The notes under the pieces were generated by a model. That model was not told the origin of the DNA. It did not search any database and saw only the letters and a program-made list of their open reading frames with translations. The position numbers and the translations under genes are program-made. From Mycobacterium sp. 852002-51163_SCH5372311 (lineage in GTDB: Bacteria; Actinomycetota; Actinomycetes; Mycobacteriales; Mycobacteriaceae), in the NCBI RefSeq assembly GCF_001667115.1, contig NZ_LZIJ01000002.1, forward strand, positions 1 to 38,303: a stretch of 38,303 bases of DNA. Reading direction: 5' to 3'. Positions 26,219 to 35,506 of this stretch are shown one piece after another (position 1 is the first letter of the stretch; the number at the start of each line of letters is the position of its first letter).

Positions 26219-26289
26219 TGGGCACTAAGCACCGTCCGAGCCCACGCCGAGCCCTTTTGCCAGCCCGTCCGAGCAGAAAGCGTCCGTAG

Positions 26290-27633
26290 ATGAGCACCGA
26301 CAGCATCGAGACCGATCCGAGCGCGCATTGGTCGTTCGAGACCAAGCAGGTTCACGTAGGCCAGCAGCCCGACGCTGCGACCAACGCCCGTGCCCTGCCG
26401 ATCTACCAGACCACGTCGTACACCTTCGAAAACGTCGCGCATGCCGCGGCGCTCTTCGGGCTCGAGGTGCCGGGCAACATCTACACCCGGATCGGCAACC
26501 CGACCACGGACGTCGTCGAACAACGCATCGCCGCTCTGGAGGGCGGCGTGGCCGCGCTGTTCCTGAGCTCCGGACAGGCAGCCGAAACCTTCGCGATCCT
26601 CAACCTGGCGGGCGCCGGCGATCACATCGTCTCCAGCCCGCGCCTGTACGGCGGAACCTATAACCTCTTCCACTATTCGCTGGCCAAGCTCGGCATCGCG
26701 GTCAGCTTCGTCGACGACCCCGACAATCTGGACTCGTGGCAGGCGGCGGTGCGGCCCAACACCAAGGCTTTCTTTGCCGAGACCATCTCCAACCCGCAGA
26801 TCGACGTGCTGGACACCCCGGGCGTGTCGGAAGTCGCACACCGCAACGGGGTACCGCTGATCGTCGACAACACCATCGCCACGCCCTACCTGATCCAGCC
26901 CTTCACCCAGGGCGCCGACATCGTGGTGCACTCGGCCACCAAGTACCTGGGCGGCCACGGCTCCGCGATCGCCGGAGTGATCGTCGACGGCGGCACCTTC
27001 GACTGGACGCAGGGGCGCTTCCCCGGATTCACCACACCAGACCCGAGCTACCACGGAGTGGTGTACGCCGAGCTGGGACCGCCGGCCTTCGCCCTCAAAG
27101 CCCGTGTGCAACTGCTGCGTGACCTGGGGTCGGCGGCGTCGCCGTTCAACGCGTTCCTGGTGGCCCAGGGCTTAGAGACGTTGAGTCTCCGCATGGAGCG
27201 GCACGTCGCCAACGCGCAGCGCGTCGCCGAATACGTGGAGGCCCACGAAAGCGTCCTGTCGGTCAACTACGCGGGACTGCCCAGCTCTCCGTGGCACGAG
27301 CTGGCAAAGAAGCTGGCGCCCAAGGGAACCGGCGCTGTCCTGGCCTTCGAGCTGGCCGGTGGCGCAGACGCCGGCAAGGCGTTCGTGAACGCGCTGCGGC
27401 TGCACAGTCACGTCGCCAACATCGGTGACGTGCGCTCGCTGGTGATCCACCCCGCATCCACTACCCATGCCCAGCTGAGCCCCGAGGAGCAGCTGAGCAC
27501 CGGCGTCAGCCCCGGGCTGGTGCGCTTAGCGGTGGGCATCGAAGGAATAGACGATATCCTCGCCGACCTGGACCTCGGGTTCGCCGCAGCTAGGAAGTTC
27601 AGCGGCGAATCACACTCGGTGGCGGCCGTCTGA
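26290..27633 (+). CDS. metC: O-acetylhomoserine sulfhydrylase
   Basis: A 447-residue PLP enzyme of the Cys/Met metabolism family that makes homocysteine from O-acetylhomoserine and sulfide. The length and the [29 protein letters not shown] opening (residues 18-46) are those of the MetY/MetC sulfhydrylase group, not cystathionine lyases. Asp193 in VDNTIATP contacts the cofactor and Lys218 in [11 protein letters not shown] forms the Schiff base. YTRIGNPT is the phosphate-contacting segment. It lies under a SAM-IV riboswitch and is followed after 11 nt by metA, which makes its substrate. Also called metY in other genomes; metC follows mycobacterial use. Confidence 0.95.
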   Translation: MSTDSIETDPSAHWSFETKQVHVGQQPDAATNARALPIYQTTSYTFENVAHAAALFGLEVPGNIYTRIGNPTTDVVEQRIAALEGGVAALFLSSGQAAETFAILNLAGAGDHIVSSPRLYGGTYNLFHYSLAKLGIAVSFVDDPDNLDSWQAAVRPNTKAFFAETISNPQIDVLDTPGVSEVAHRNGVPLIVDNTIATPYLIQPFTQGADIVVHSATKYLGGHGSAIAGVIVDGGTFDWTQGRFPGFTTPDPSYHGVVYAELGPPAFALKARVQLLRDLGSAASPFNAFLVAQGLETLSLRMERHVANAQRVAEYVEAHESVLSVNYAGLPSSPWHELAKKLAPKGTGAVLAFELAGGADAGKAFVNALRLHSHVANIGDVRSLVIHPASTTHAQLSPEEQLSTGVSPGLVRLAVGIEGIDDILADLDLGFAAARKFSGESHSVAAV

Positions 27634-27644
27634 GGACCGTGGAC

Positions 27645-28787
27645 ATGACGATCTCCGAACTGCCCAACCAGACGCTGCCCGCCGAGGGCGAGATCGGCGT
27701 AGTTGACATCGGCTCGCTGACGCTGGAAAGCGGCGTGGTGATCGACGACGTCTCCATCGCCGTTCAGCGCTGGGGCGAGTTGTCGCCCGCGCGTGACAAC
27801 GTGGTGGTGGTCCTGCACGCCCTCACCGGTGATTCGCACATCACCGGCCCGGCCGGACCCGGACATCCCACGCCCGGCTGGTGGGACGGGGTGGCCGGCC
27901 CGGGAGCGCCGATCGACACCAACCGCTGGTGTGCGATAGCCACCAACGTGCTCGGCGGCTGCCGGGGGTCGACCGGGCCCAGTTCGCTGGCCCGCGACGG
28001 AAAGCCCTGGGGCTCAAGGTTTCCGATGATAACCGTGCGCGACCAGGTGCACGCGGACATCGCCGCGCTGGAGGCGCTGGGCATCAGCCAGGTCGCCGCT
28101 GTCGTGGGTGGATCCATGGGCGGCTCAAGGGCTCTGGAGTGGATAGTCGGCCAGCAGCACCGAGTGCGGGCCGGATTGCTGCTGGCAACCTGCGCTCGCA
28201 GTACCGCCGACCAGATCGCTCACATGACGACTCAGATTGATGCCATCAAGGCCGACCCGAACTGGCAGGGCGGCGACTACCACGACACCGGGCGCACGCC
28301 GAATGTCGGGCTGTCCATCGCCCGTCGCTTCGCCCACCTGACCTACCGCGGTGAGCTCGAGCTCGACAACCGATTCGGCAACGACAGTCAGGGCGACGAG
28401 GATCCGAGGAACGGCGGCCGCTACGCGGTGCAAAGCTACTTGGAATACCAGGGCGACAAGCTGGTGGACCGCTTTGACGCTGGCAGCTACGTGGCCTTGG
28501 TCGCGTCGGTCAACGATTTCGACGTGGGCCGTGGCCGCGGCGGGGTGAGAAAAGCCCTCCGCGGATGTGCGGTACCGGTCGTGGTCGGCGGCATCACCAG
28601 CGACCGGCTGTATCCGCTGCGCTTGCAGGAGGAACTGGCCGACCTGCTGCCAGGCTGCACCGGACTGCACGTGATCGACTCCGTCTACGGGCACGACGGT
28701 TTTCTGGTGGAAACGGAGGCAGTCAACGAATTGATCTGCCAGACACTGAAATTGGCCGAAGGCGCGTGTCGGGACTACCCACGGTGA
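27645..28787 (+). CDS. metA: homoserine O-acetyltransferase
   Basis: A 380-residue alpha/beta-hydrolase-fold acetyltransferase that turns homoserine into O-acetylhomoserine, the first committed step of methionine synthesis. The triad is Ser157 in GGSMGG, Asp320 in GITSDRLYP and His350 in [15 protein letters not shown] and the [14 protein letters not shown] segment are family hallmarks. ATG at 27645 has GAGGA at 27632-27636 eight nt before it; the GTG at 27639 would be too close. The family is often named MetX; in mycobacteria this gene is called metA. Its stop overlaps the next gene's GTG as GTGA. Confidence 0.96.
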   Translation: MTISELPNQTLPAEGEIGVVDIGSLTLESGVVIDDVSIAVQRWGELSPARDNVVVVLHALTGDSHITGPAGPGHPTPGWWDGVAGPGAPIDTNRWCAIATNVLGGCRGSTGPSSLARDGKPWGSRFPMITVRDQVHADIAALEALGISQVAAVVGGSMGGSRALEWIVGQQHRVRAGLLLATCARSTADQIAHMTTQIDAIKADPNWQGGDYHDTGRTPNVGLSIARRFAHLTYRGELELDNRFGNDSQGDEDPRNGGRYAVQSYLEYQGDKLVDRFDAGSYVALVASVNDFDVGRGRGGVRKALRGCAVPVVVGGITSDRLYPLRLQEELADLLPGCTGLHVIDSVYGHDGFLVETEAVNELICQTLKLAEGACRDYPR

Positions 28788-29515
28788 CACGCTGCAGGCA
28801 CGACCGCTCCCTGTCCTTCGGCTCGGCGGCGGCTGCCTACGAGCGTGGTCGCCCGTCGTATCCTCCGCAGGCCATCGACTGGCTGCTGCCCAAGGGTGCC
28901 CGCAACGTGCTCGACCTGGGCGCGGGCACCGGGAAGCTGACCACCCGGCTGGTCGAACGCGGCTTGGACGTGGTGGCCGTCGACCCGATTCCCGAAATGC
29001 TGGAAGTGTTGCGCGCCTCCCTTCCTCAGACCGTGACGCTGCTGGGCACCGCGGAAGAGATTCCGTTGCAGGACAACAGCGTCGACGCGGTGCTGGTCGC
29101 CCAGGCGTGGCATTGGGTCGATCCGGAGCGGGCGATTCCGGAGGTTGCCCGCGTGCTGCGGCCCGGCGGACGACTGGGTTTGGTGTGGAACATCCGCGAC
29201 GAACGACTCGGATGGGTTCGCGAGCTGGGACAGATCATCGGAAGCGACGGCGACTCGGGTCGCACCGAGCTGACGCTGCCCGCGCCGTTCAGCCCGGTGG
29301 AGCGTTATCAAGTCGAGTGGACGAATTACCTGACCCCACAGGCACTTATCGACTTGGTAGCCTCCCGCAGCTACTGCATCAACTCGCCGACCGAGGTCCG
29401 CGCGCGAACACTCGACCAGGTGCGCGAGTTGCTGGCCACCCATCCGGCCTTGGCGAACACGAACGGCCTTGCGCTGCCGTACGTCACGGTGTGTGTGCGG
29501 GCAACACTGACCTGA
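28784..29515 (+). CDS. SAM-dependent methyltransferase (class I, Rv3342-like)
   Basis: A 243-residue methyltransferase of the small Methyltransf_11 type. Motif [13 protein letters not shown] (near residues 43-54), binds [15 protein letters not shown] carries the ribose-binding Asp, and [23 protein letters not shown] is motif II to III. Its substrate is unknown. The GTG at 28784 overlaps the metA stop by 4 nt, so it is translationally coupled to methionine synthesis. From memory the match to Rv3342 is close and collinear from this GTG. It may consume SAM made by this pathway, but the link is only positional. Confidence 0.92.
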   Translation: MTRCRHDRSLSFGSAAAAYERGRPSYPPQAIDWLLPKGARNVLDLGAGTGKLTTRLVERGLDVVAVDPIPEMLEVLRASLPQTVTLLGTAEEIPLQDNSVDAVLVAQAWHWVDPERAIPEVARVLRPGGRLGLVWNIRDERLGWVRELGQIIGSDGDSGRTELTLPAPFSPVERYQVEWTNYLTPQALIDLVASRSYCINSPTEVRARTLDQVRELLATHPALANTNGLALPYVTVCVRATLT

Positions 29516-29999
29516 CGTCCCGCCGAACGTGGAGTTCGTGCGGGTTTCGAGTCTTTGGTGCTGGCATGGTCGATGGCAGGACGCCCGAAACCAGTAGACC
29601 GCTGGATAGGCTCGGTAAACCATTGGCCACACCGGTCACTTCCCTCACCGGACAAGAGGCTTGTGTCTTTTCGTCCGCCTCCGAGCGACAAATTGACTTG
29701 CCCCGCAACGGTTGTCGCGCGGAGGTGGACAAAAAAGACACTCACCGAATTTCTGTGACGGATGAGACTTATGAGAAACACCTCGCCACCCGGTTCTGTG
29801 CACCACCAAGCTGTACCGCCGGCAATCTTGAAACAGCGGCAAGCCATGTGTCGCTCCTCGCGTCAGGTCCACATTCGACCGCGACACGCATAGAGCGCAA
29901 ACCTTTACCCGAACGTGTTGTAAATGTGACAGTTATAGATCAAGGTTCCTAGAGTGATTAGAGTGCCACAAGTGCACTCCGAGACCGATGGGGGCTTGC
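29516..29999. other. non-coding stretch after the methyltransferase
   Basis: This 484-nt gap has lower GC than its surroundings and several weak open frames, none with a ribosome site, family likeness or third-position GC bias. In M. tuberculosis, from memory, a block of PPE and other genes lies between these neighbours, so this is a synteny break. Near its right end are two TAGAGT boxes (29950-29955 and 29959-29964) and the dyad GAGTGC/GCACTC (29961-29966, 29974-29979), probably part of the promoter of the next gene. Confidence 0.6.
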
Positions 30000-30425
30000 A
30001 TGAAGGCAGCGGCTAGAGCTCGAGGATTGATCTGGTCCTTCCGTTCACAGCCCGTGACCATTCGCCTATTCGCCGCAGCGGCCGGAATCCTCAGCGCAGC
30101 AGCAATCTTCGCGGCTCCCGCCGATGCCAGTCCGATCGACGACTCGTTCATCGGCGCGCTTGGCAACGCCGGTGTCAACTACGGCGACCCGGGAAGCGCG
30201 GTGGCGATGGGCCAGTCGGTGTGCACGATGCTTGCCGAGCCGGGCGGGAACTTCGCCGCAACGGCCGCGCGGGTCAGGGGCAACGGCATGTCCCCGGGAA
30301 TGGCCGACATGTTCACCAGGATCGCCATCTCGATGTACTGCCCGAGCATGATGACCGACGTGGCCAACGGCCACATGCCCAACCTGCCGCAAATCCCCGG
30401 CATGCCAGGGATGCCAGGGCTCTAG
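30000..30425 (+). CDS. secreted DUF732-family protein (Rv3354-like)
   Basis: A 141-residue exported protein. The N-terminus is basic, then a hydrophobic core IRLFAAAAGILSAAAIFA ends at an APADAS cleavage site. The mature part opens SPIDDSFIGALGNAGVNYGDPGSAVAMG and carries two Cys (in SVCTML and MYCPSM), likely disulfide-bonded, as in DUF732 proteins. The C-terminus is Pro/Gly/Met-rich. ATG 30000 is preferred over 29988 because GGGGG (29990-29994) lies 5 nt before it and the extension adds no signal-peptide features. No function is established for the family. It stands alone and converges on DUF3017-folD. Confidence 0.88.
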   Translation: MKAAARARGLIWSFRSQPVTIRLFAAAAGILSAAAIFAAPADASPIDDSFIGALGNAGVNYGDPGSAVAMGQSVCTMLAEPGGNFAATAARVRGNGMSPGMADMFTRIAISMYCPSMMTDVANGHMPNLPQIPGMPGMPGL

Positions 30426-30439
30426 CCAAACCCGGCTAG
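30422..30439. terminator. palindrome holding the stop codons of two convergent genes
   Basis: CTAGCC (30422-30427) and GGCTAG (30434-30439) are inverted copies around AAACCC. The TAG at 30423-30425 ends the DUF732 gene, and CTA at 30436-30438 is the TAG ending the DUF3017 gene on the other strand. The 6-bp stem could help stop transcription from both sides, but it is short. Confidence 0.4.
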
Positions 30440-30717
30440 CCGGTACCCAGCGGGTCGATCGTCCACGCGATATAGACCATCGCCGCCCCGACCGACGCGG
30501 TGGTGAAAAAGTCGGTGCCCTTGCTGCGCACCACCAACAAGCCGGCTCCCCCGTCGGTCAACACCAGTCGCAGCACCGCGGCCACCCCGACGCCGATGCC
30601 GATCAACAGCGCACCGCGGCGCCAGAAGTTGGCCCCCACCAGCGCAAGGGCCGTGACGAAGATCAGCCCGACCAGCAGAATCGGCCACTGGGCCCTGGCC
30701 ATGGAGCGAAGGCTCAT
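30436..30717 (-). CDS. small membrane protein of the DUF3017 family
   Basis: A 93-residue protein with three hydrophobic helices near residues 11-31, 36-55 and 72-88. [22 protein letters not shown] and [23 protein letters not shown] are typical of DUF3017 proteins. The ATG at 30717 overlaps the folD stop as ATGA, so the gene is translationally coupled to folD. The long upstream frame extension lies inside folD and is rejected. From memory it corresponds to Rv3355c. No function is known. Confidence 0.87.
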   Translation of the reverse strand: MSLRSMARAQWPILLVGLIFVTALALVGANFWRRGALLIGIGVGVAAVLRLVLTDGGAGLLVVRSKGTDFFTTASVGAAMVYIAWTIDPLGTG

Positions 30718-31559
30718 TCGCGTTCGGCCAACTCGACCACGTTCGTTAGCAGAAACGCCCGGGTCAGCGGGCCGACACCACCCGGATTCGGCGACACATG
30801 CCCGGCGACGTCCCAGACGTCCGGATGCACATCGCCGGCAAGCTTGCCGTCCACCCGGCTGACCCCCACGTCGATGACCGCGGCGCCGGGACGCACCATG
30901 TCGGCCGTCAACATGTGCGGCACGCCGACCGCGGCCACAATGATGTCGGCCTGCCTCGTGAGCGCGGGCAGGTCGCGAGTCTTGGTGTGGCACAACGTCA
31001 CCGTGGCGTTCTCGGAGCGGCGGGTGAGCAGCAGCCCCAGCGGCCGGCCCACCGTCACGCCGCGGCCGATGACAACCACATGCGCACCGGCGATCTCGAC
31101 GTCGAAGCGCCGCAGTAGGTGCACGATGCCGCGCGGGGTACACGGCAACGCCGCCGGCGTGTTGAGAACCAGCCGGCCCAGGTTCGTCGGGTGCAGGCCG
31201 TCGGCATCCTTGTCCGGGTCGACGCGCTCGAGGGCCGCGTTCTCGTCGAGGTGCTTCGGCAGCGGCAACTGCACGATGTAGCCGGTGCACTCGGGATTGG
31301 CGTTGAGTTCGTCGATGGTGTCGTTGAGGGTTGCCGTGGAGATGTCGGCGGGCAGGTCGCGGCGAATCGACGTGATGCCCACCTTGGCGCAGTCGGCGTG
31401 CTTACCGCGGACGTAAGCCTGCGAACCGGGATCCTCGCCGACCAGGATGGTGCCCAGTCCGGGCGTGCGGCCCGATGCAGTCAGCGCGGACACCCGTTGC
31501 TTCAGGTCGACGAAGATCTCGTCCCGGGTGGCCTTGCCGTCCAGCGTGATTGCGCCCAC
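30714..31559 (-). CDS. folD: methylenetetrahydrofolate dehydrogenase/cyclohydrolase
   Basis: A 281-residue bifunctional enzyme that oxidises methylene-tetrahydrofolate with NADP and hydrolyses the methenyl product to 10-formyl-tetrahydrofolate. Catalytic Lys53 lies in [15 protein letters not shown] with Tyr49 nearby. [14 protein letters not shown] is the folate-site signature. The dinucleotide-binding segment is [17 protein letters not shown], and [17 protein letters not shown] is the C-terminal signature. It supplies one-carbon units for methionine and purine synthesis, near the met genes, though on the other strand. It precedes and overlaps the DUF3017 gene. Confidence 0.97.
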   Translation of the reverse strand: MGAITLDGKATRDEIFVDLKQRVSALTASGRTPGLGTILVGEDPGSQAYVRGKHADCAKVGITSIRRDLPADISTATLNDTIDELNANPECTGYIVQLPLPKHLDENAALERVDPDKDADGLHPTNLGRLVLNTPAALPCTPRGIVHLLRRFDVEIAGAHVVVIGRGVTVGRPLGLLLTRRSENATVTLCHTKTRDLPALTRQADIIVAAVGVPHMLTADMVRPGAAVIDVGVSRVDGKLAGDVHPDVWDVAGHVSPNPGGVGPLTRAFLLTNVVELAERE

Positions 31560-31587
31560 GCCGAACAGTCTGGCACGCCCGCGGAGT

Positions 31588-31593
31588 TAGGCT
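31588..31593 (+). promoter_or_regulatory. candidate -10 box for a leaderless transcript
   Basis: TAGGCT ends 6 nt before the ATG at 31600, with no ribosome site between. It lies 28 nt upstream of the divergent folD start. Confidence 0.35.
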
Positions 31594-31599
31594 CCTGTC

Positions 31600-32796
31600 A
31601 TGCCCGAGACACCGGACGTGTTCAGCCCCGCCAAGCTCGGTCCGATCACGTTGCGCAACCGGATCATCAAGGCGGCGACGTTCGAAGCCCGCACGCCCGA
31701 CGCGCTGGTCACCGACGACCTGATCGAATATCACCGGCAGCCGGCGGCCGGTGGCGTGGGCATGACCACCGTCGCCTTTCTGGCGGCTTCACCCGATGGA
31801 CGCCCCGAATTCGACCAGATCTGGTGGCGCCCGCAGGTGATACCGGGTCTACGCGAACTGACCGACGCCATCCACGCCGAAGGTGCCGCGATCAGTGCGC
31901 AGATCGGACACGCCGGGCCCATCGCACATGTCCGCACCTACCGGGGCAGGGCGCTGGCGCCTACGCGGCAGTTCAACCCAACCGGGCTCAAATTCTCCAA
32001 ACAGGCCACGCGGGCTGACATCGACCGGGTGATCGCGGACCACGCCGCTGCGGCCCGGTTCGCAATTGAGGCTGGGTTCGACGCGGTCGAGATTCACCTG
32101 GGCCATAACTACTTCGCCAGCTCCTTCCTCAGTCCCTTGATAAACAAGCGCACCGACGAGTTCGGCGGATCGCTGGAGAACCGCGCCAAGGTGGCGCGCG
32201 GCATCGTGATGGCGGTGCGCCGCGTGGTCGAGAAGGAGGGCACCCCGATCGCGGTAACGGCCAAACTCAATATGACCGATGGCGCGCGACGCGGCATCCC
32301 GATCGAGGAGTCGCTTACGACTGCCAAGTGGCTCGAGGAGGATGGCGGCCTCGATGCCATCGAACTCACCGCGGGCAGTTCGCTGGTCAACCCGATGTAC
32401 CTCTTCCGCGGCGACGCGCCGGTCAAGGAATTCGCCAAAGGATTTCACCGCCCGATGCGGTGGGGCGTGCGGATGATCGGCAAGAAGTTCTTGCGTGAAT
32501 ATCCCTACCGAGAGGCCTACCTGCTCGACGACGCCAAGCTGTTTCGGGCCGAGTTGAAGATGCCGCTGATTCTGCTCGGAGGCATCACCAACCGGGAAAC
32601 GATGGACCTGGCCATGGCCGAGGGGTTCCAGTTCGTGGCGATGGCCAGGGCTTTGCTGGCCGAGCCGGATCTGATCAATCGGATCGCCGCTGACGGCGGC
32701 GCGCACACTGTGCATTCGGCGTGTACGCACTGCAACCAGTGCATGCCGACGATTTTCAGCCGCACCCACTGTGTGGTGACCGGAGCCCCCGACTGA
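31600..32796 (+). CDS. OYE-family flavin oxidoreductase (Rv3359-like)
   Basis: A 398-residue FMN-dependent ene-reductase of the Old Yellow Enzyme/2,4-dienoyl-CoA reductase N-terminal type. LGPITLRNRIIKAATFE starts the TIM barrel; QIGHAGPIAHVR, HLGHNYFASSFLSPLINKRTDEFGGSLENR and the LLGGITNRETMD phosphate site follow. The C-terminus carries Cys375, Cys378, Cys381 and Cys391 in ACTHCNQCMP and RTHCVV. A similar cysteine cluster binds [4Fe-4S] in long dienoyl-CoA reductases, but this protein lacks the extra flavin/NAD domains those enzymes have. Substrate unknown. It diverges from folD with 40 nt between starts. Confidence 0.9.
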   Translation: MPETPDVFSPAKLGPITLRNRIIKAATFEARTPDALVTDDLIEYHRQPAAGGVGMTTVAFLAASPDGRPEFDQIWWRPQVIPGLRELTDAIHAEGAAISAQIGHAGPIAHVRTYRGRALAPTRQFNPTGLKFSKQATRADIDRVIADHAAAARFAIEAGFDAVEIHLGHNYFASSFLSPLINKRTDEFGGSLENRAKVARGIVMAVRRVVEKEGTPIAVTAKLNMTDGARRGIPIEESLTTAKWLEEDGGLDAIELTAGSSLVNPMYLFRGDAPVKEFAKGFHRPMRWGVRMIGKKFLREYPYREAYLLDDAKLFRAELKMPLILLGGITNRETMDLAMAEGFQFVAMARALLAEPDLINRIAADGGAHTVHSACTHCNQCMPTIFSRTHCVVTGAPD

Positions 32797-32849
32797 CGTG
32801 CGGGCAAGCGTTATCTAAACGTTGCAGTTCCCGGGCGGCTTTGAACCGC

Positions 32850-32855
32850 TAAAGT
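32850..32855 (+). promoter_or_regulatory. candidate -10 box for FHA-ABC copy 1
   Basis: TAAAGT lies 7 nt before the ATG at 32863 and no ribosome site is present, so the transcript would be leaderless. No convincing -35 is seen at 17-18 nt. Confidence 0.4.
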
Positions 32856-32862
32856 TGGTTCG

Positions 32863-35448
32863 ATGACTCCACCAGCCCCGCCTGCGTTAACCGTCAGGCA
32901 CGACGGGTCGGAGCGGACATTCGCGGCAGGCCATGACGTAGTGGTCGGCCGTGACCTCCGGGCCGACATGCGGATCACCCATCCGCTGATCTCACGCGCC
33001 CATCTGCTGCTGCGGTTCGACCAGGGCAGGTGGCTGGCGATCGACAACGGTTCGCTCAACGGGACTTACGTCAACGGCCGGCGGGTGCCAGTGGTCGACA
33101 TCCAGGACGGCCAGACCGTCAATATCGGCAATCCGGACGGGCCGGCGCTGAGATTCGAGGTCGGACGCCACCACGGGATGGCCGGACGCCCACCGCAGAC
33201 CTCGGGAATGCGCATCCCCTCCATGGCCGGGCAGGCGTCCGGTCAGGTGGGCCCAACCGTCGGCGCTCCGCCGGGGCCCGGACGCCAGCCGCCCCGGGGC
33301 GCACCGCCACCACGCCCACCTGGCGGTCCGGGATACCCGCCCGGCGGGCGGCCGCCTGTGCACCCGCCGTCGCCGCCCAACTATGGGCGCTCGTCCAGTG
33401 CGGCCTACGACGCGGCCCCGCGGACCGAGCTGGAACCCGCCATCCGGCCGCCAGAGGCCGGAAATCTGGCGACGAAGATGTTCAACGCCCTGCGGCCTTC
33501 TCGCGCCGCGGGGGGAAGTGCGCCGCCCGGGGCGGCCAGCATCGGCCGCGCGACGGACAACGACATCGTCATCCAGGACGTCTTGGCGTCGCGGCATCAC
33601 GCGTTTTTGACGCGAACCCAGCTGGGCTCCGAGATCCGCGACGCGAACAGCGTCAACGGCACGTTCGTCAACGGGGTCCGGGTGGGGTCGGCGATCCTGT
33701 CCGAGGGCGACGTCGTCACCATCGGCAACGTCGACCTGGTCTTCACCGGCGACAACCTGGTCCGCAGGACCGCCGCGGCGGAGACGCGCACCGGCGGCCT
33801 CGAGGTGAACTCGGTCTGCTTCGTCGTCGACAAGGGCAAGCAGCTGCTCGACCACATCTCGGTGACCGCAAGGCCGGGAACGCTGACCGCCATCGTCGGG
33901 GGATCCGGCGCCGGCAAGAGCACGCTGTCCCGGTTGATCGCCGGATATACCAGTCCCAGCGAAGGCAGTGTGACCTTCGAGGGCCACAACATTCACACCG
34001 AGTACGCGTCCATGCGCAGCAGGATCGGGATGGTCCCGCAGGACGACGTCGTGCACCGCCAGCTGACCGTCAACCAGGCCTTGGGCTACGCCGCCGAGCT
34101 GCGCCTGCCGCCCGACACCAGCAAACAGGAACGCGCGCAAGTCGTGGCTCAGGTGCTCGAGGAACTCGAGATGACCAAGCACGCGGACACCCGGGTTGAC
34201 AAGCTGTCCGGCGGCCAGCGCAAACGTGCTTCGGTGGCGCTGGAGCTCCTGACCCAACCGTCGTTGCTGATCCTCGACGAGCCGACCTCGGGGCTGGACC
34301 CGGCGCTGGACCGTCAGGTGATGCTGATGCTGCGCCAACTCGCCGACGCCGGCCGTGTGGTGCTGGTGGTGACCCACTCGATCTCCTACCTGGACGTCTG
34401 CGACCAGATCCTGCTGCTGGCGCCGGGCGGCAAGACCGCGTTCTGCGGTCCGCCCGACCAGGTCGAGGCCGCCATGGGCACCCGCAACTGGGCCGACATC
34501 TTCGCCAAGGTGGGCGCCGATCCCGACGAGGCCAACCGCCGCTTCAAGGAGCGCAGTCAGCACGTGTCGCAGGCGCCGGTCGCTTCCCAGATTCCCGGCG
34601 ACCTTGGGGAGCCGCCGAAAACCGGCCTGGGGCGCCAGTTCTCTACGATCGCGCGCCGCCAGGTTCGGCTCATCGTTTCCGACCGCGGCTACACCATCTT
34701 CCTGGCCATTCTGCCTTTCGTCATGGGCGGACTGTCGCTGTCGGTGAAAGGTCCCAAACCTGGCCTGGGCCCTGCCGACCCGAAACTGGCGCCGACCCAG
34801 CCGCAGTACATCATGGTGCTGTTGATCATCGGCGCGGTGTTCATGGGAACCGCGCTGACCATCCGCGACCTCGTAGGTGAACGCCCGATCTTCAAGCGTG
34901 AACAAGCCGTCGGGTTGTCCACCACCGCCTATCTGCTGGCGAAGGCCGCGGTTTTCTGCGCGTTCGCGACGGCCCAGGCGGCAATCGCGACGGCGATCGT
35001 GCGGTGGGGCAAGGGCGCACCCACCCAACCAGCTCTGTTCTTCGGCAATTCCACGCTCGCGCTGTTCTTCACGGTGGCAGGCACCTGTGTCGCGTCGGCG
35101 ATGTTCGGCCTGCTGCTGTCGGCGATCGCGCAATCCAACGAGCAGATCATGCCGCTACTGGTGGTGTCGCTCATGTCGCAGCTGGTGCTCTGCGGCGGAA
35201 TGATCCCGGTCTACCAGCGCACCGGCCTGGAGCAACTTGCCTGGATTACACCCGGCCGCTGGGGTTACGCCGCCGGTGCATCGTCGATCGAGATCAAAGC
35301 GCTGGTGAACGTGCCACAGATCCCGACGGACGATCCGATCTGGCAGCACTCCAAACATATTTACCTGCTGGATATGTTCATGCTCGCGCTCTTGTCGGTG
35401 GGTTACATGGTCTACATCCGGTGGCATATCCGGCTGAAGCGGCATTAA
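32863..35448 (+). CDS. FHA-FHA-ABC exporter, copy 1 (Rv1747-like)
   Basis: An 861-residue half-transporter with ATPase and membrane domain in one chain. FHA1 (about residues 8-100) keeps the phosphothreonine-binding residues Arg30, Ser44, His47 and Asn66. A Pro/Gly-rich linker (about 105-220) follows, then FHA2 (about 225-297; Arg229, Ser243, Asn265). The ATPase has Walker A GGSGAGKS (346-353), signature LSGGQ (448-452), Walker B LLILDEP (468-474) and the switch His in VVTHS. Six membrane helices of the ABC-2 (ABCG-like) type fill the C-terminus. In M. tuberculosis, Rv1747 is regulated by the Ser/Thr kinase PknF through these FHA domains and has been tied to export of cell-wall lipid precursors, from memory. 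No kinase gene is adjacent here. Confidence 0.95.
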   Translation: MTPPAPPALTVRHDGSERTFAAGHDVVVGRDLRADMRITHPLISRAHLLLRFDQGRWLAIDNGSLNGTYVNGRRVPVVDIQDGQTVNIGNPDGPALRFEVGRHHGMAGRPPQTSGMRIPSMAGQASGQVGPTVGAPPGPGRQPPRGAPPPRPPGGPGYPPGGRPPVHPPSPPNYGRSSSAAYDAAPRTELEPAIRPPEAGNLATKMFNALRPSRAAGGSAPPGAASIGRATDNDIVIQDVLASRHHAFLTRTQLGSEIRDANSVNGTFVNGVRVGSAILSEGDVVTIGNVDLVFTGDNLVRRTAAAETRTGGLEVNSVCFVVDKGKQLLDHISVTARPGTLTAIVGGSGAGKSTLSRLIAGYTSPSEGSVTFEGHNIHTEYASMRSRIGMVPQDDVVHRQLTVNQALGYAAELRLPPDTSKQERAQVVAQVLEELEMTKHADTRVDKLSGGQRKRASVALELLTQPSLLILDEPTSGLDPALDRQVMLMLRQLADAGRVVLVVTHSISYLDVCDQILLLAPGGKTAFCGPPDQVEAAMGTRNWADIFAKVGADPDEANRRFKERSQHVSQAPVASQIPGDLGEPPKTGLGRQFSTIARRQVRLIVSDRGYTIFLAILPFVMGGLSLSVKGPKPGLGPADPKLAPTQPQYIMVLLIIGAVFMGTALTIRDLVGERPIFKREQAVGLSTTAYLLAKAAVFCAFATAQAAIATAIVRWGKGAPTQPALFFGNSTLALFFTVAGTCVASAMFGLLLSAIAQSNEQIMPLLVVSLMSQLVLCGGMIPVYQRTGLEQLAWITPGRWGYAAGASSIEIKALVNVPQIPTDDPIWQHSKHIYLLDMFMLALLSVGYMVYIRWHIRLKRH

Positions 35449-35494
35449 CGACGCGGGCGCCAACTAAACGCCTCCGGAACGCCAGACGAAAACC

Positions 35495-35500
35495 TAATCT
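35495..35500 (+). promoter_or_regulatory. candidate -10 box for FHA-ABC copy 2
   Basis: TAATCT ends 6 nt before the ATG at 35507, with no ribosome site. Copy 2 therefore may have its own leaderless promoter rather than depend on read-through from copy 1, 58 nt upstream. Confidence 0.4.
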
Positions 35501-35506
35501 GAACGG

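Larger units (their letters stand above)
25889..26289. other. regulatory region between icd and metC
   Basis: This 401-nt divergent gap holds, from the left, the icd ribosome site (25898-25904), a promoter-like box for metC (25995-26000), the SAM-IV riboswitch (about 26008-26125), a hairpin (26122-26141), a possible 17-codon leader frame (26165-26218) and about 70 nt before the metC ATG. No full-size gene is present. Confidence 0.75.

Noticed and set aside
29560..29952. Possible small gene in the gap before the DUF732 gene
   Set aside because: The open frames there lack ribosome sites, third-position GC bias and any recognisable motif.
32992..35133. 713-residue open frame on the minus strand inside the first exporter gene
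   Set aside because: It is a shadow of the plus-strand gene: its composition is that of a complemented GC-rich frame, it has no recognisable domain, and the plus frame has full FHA and ABC motifs.
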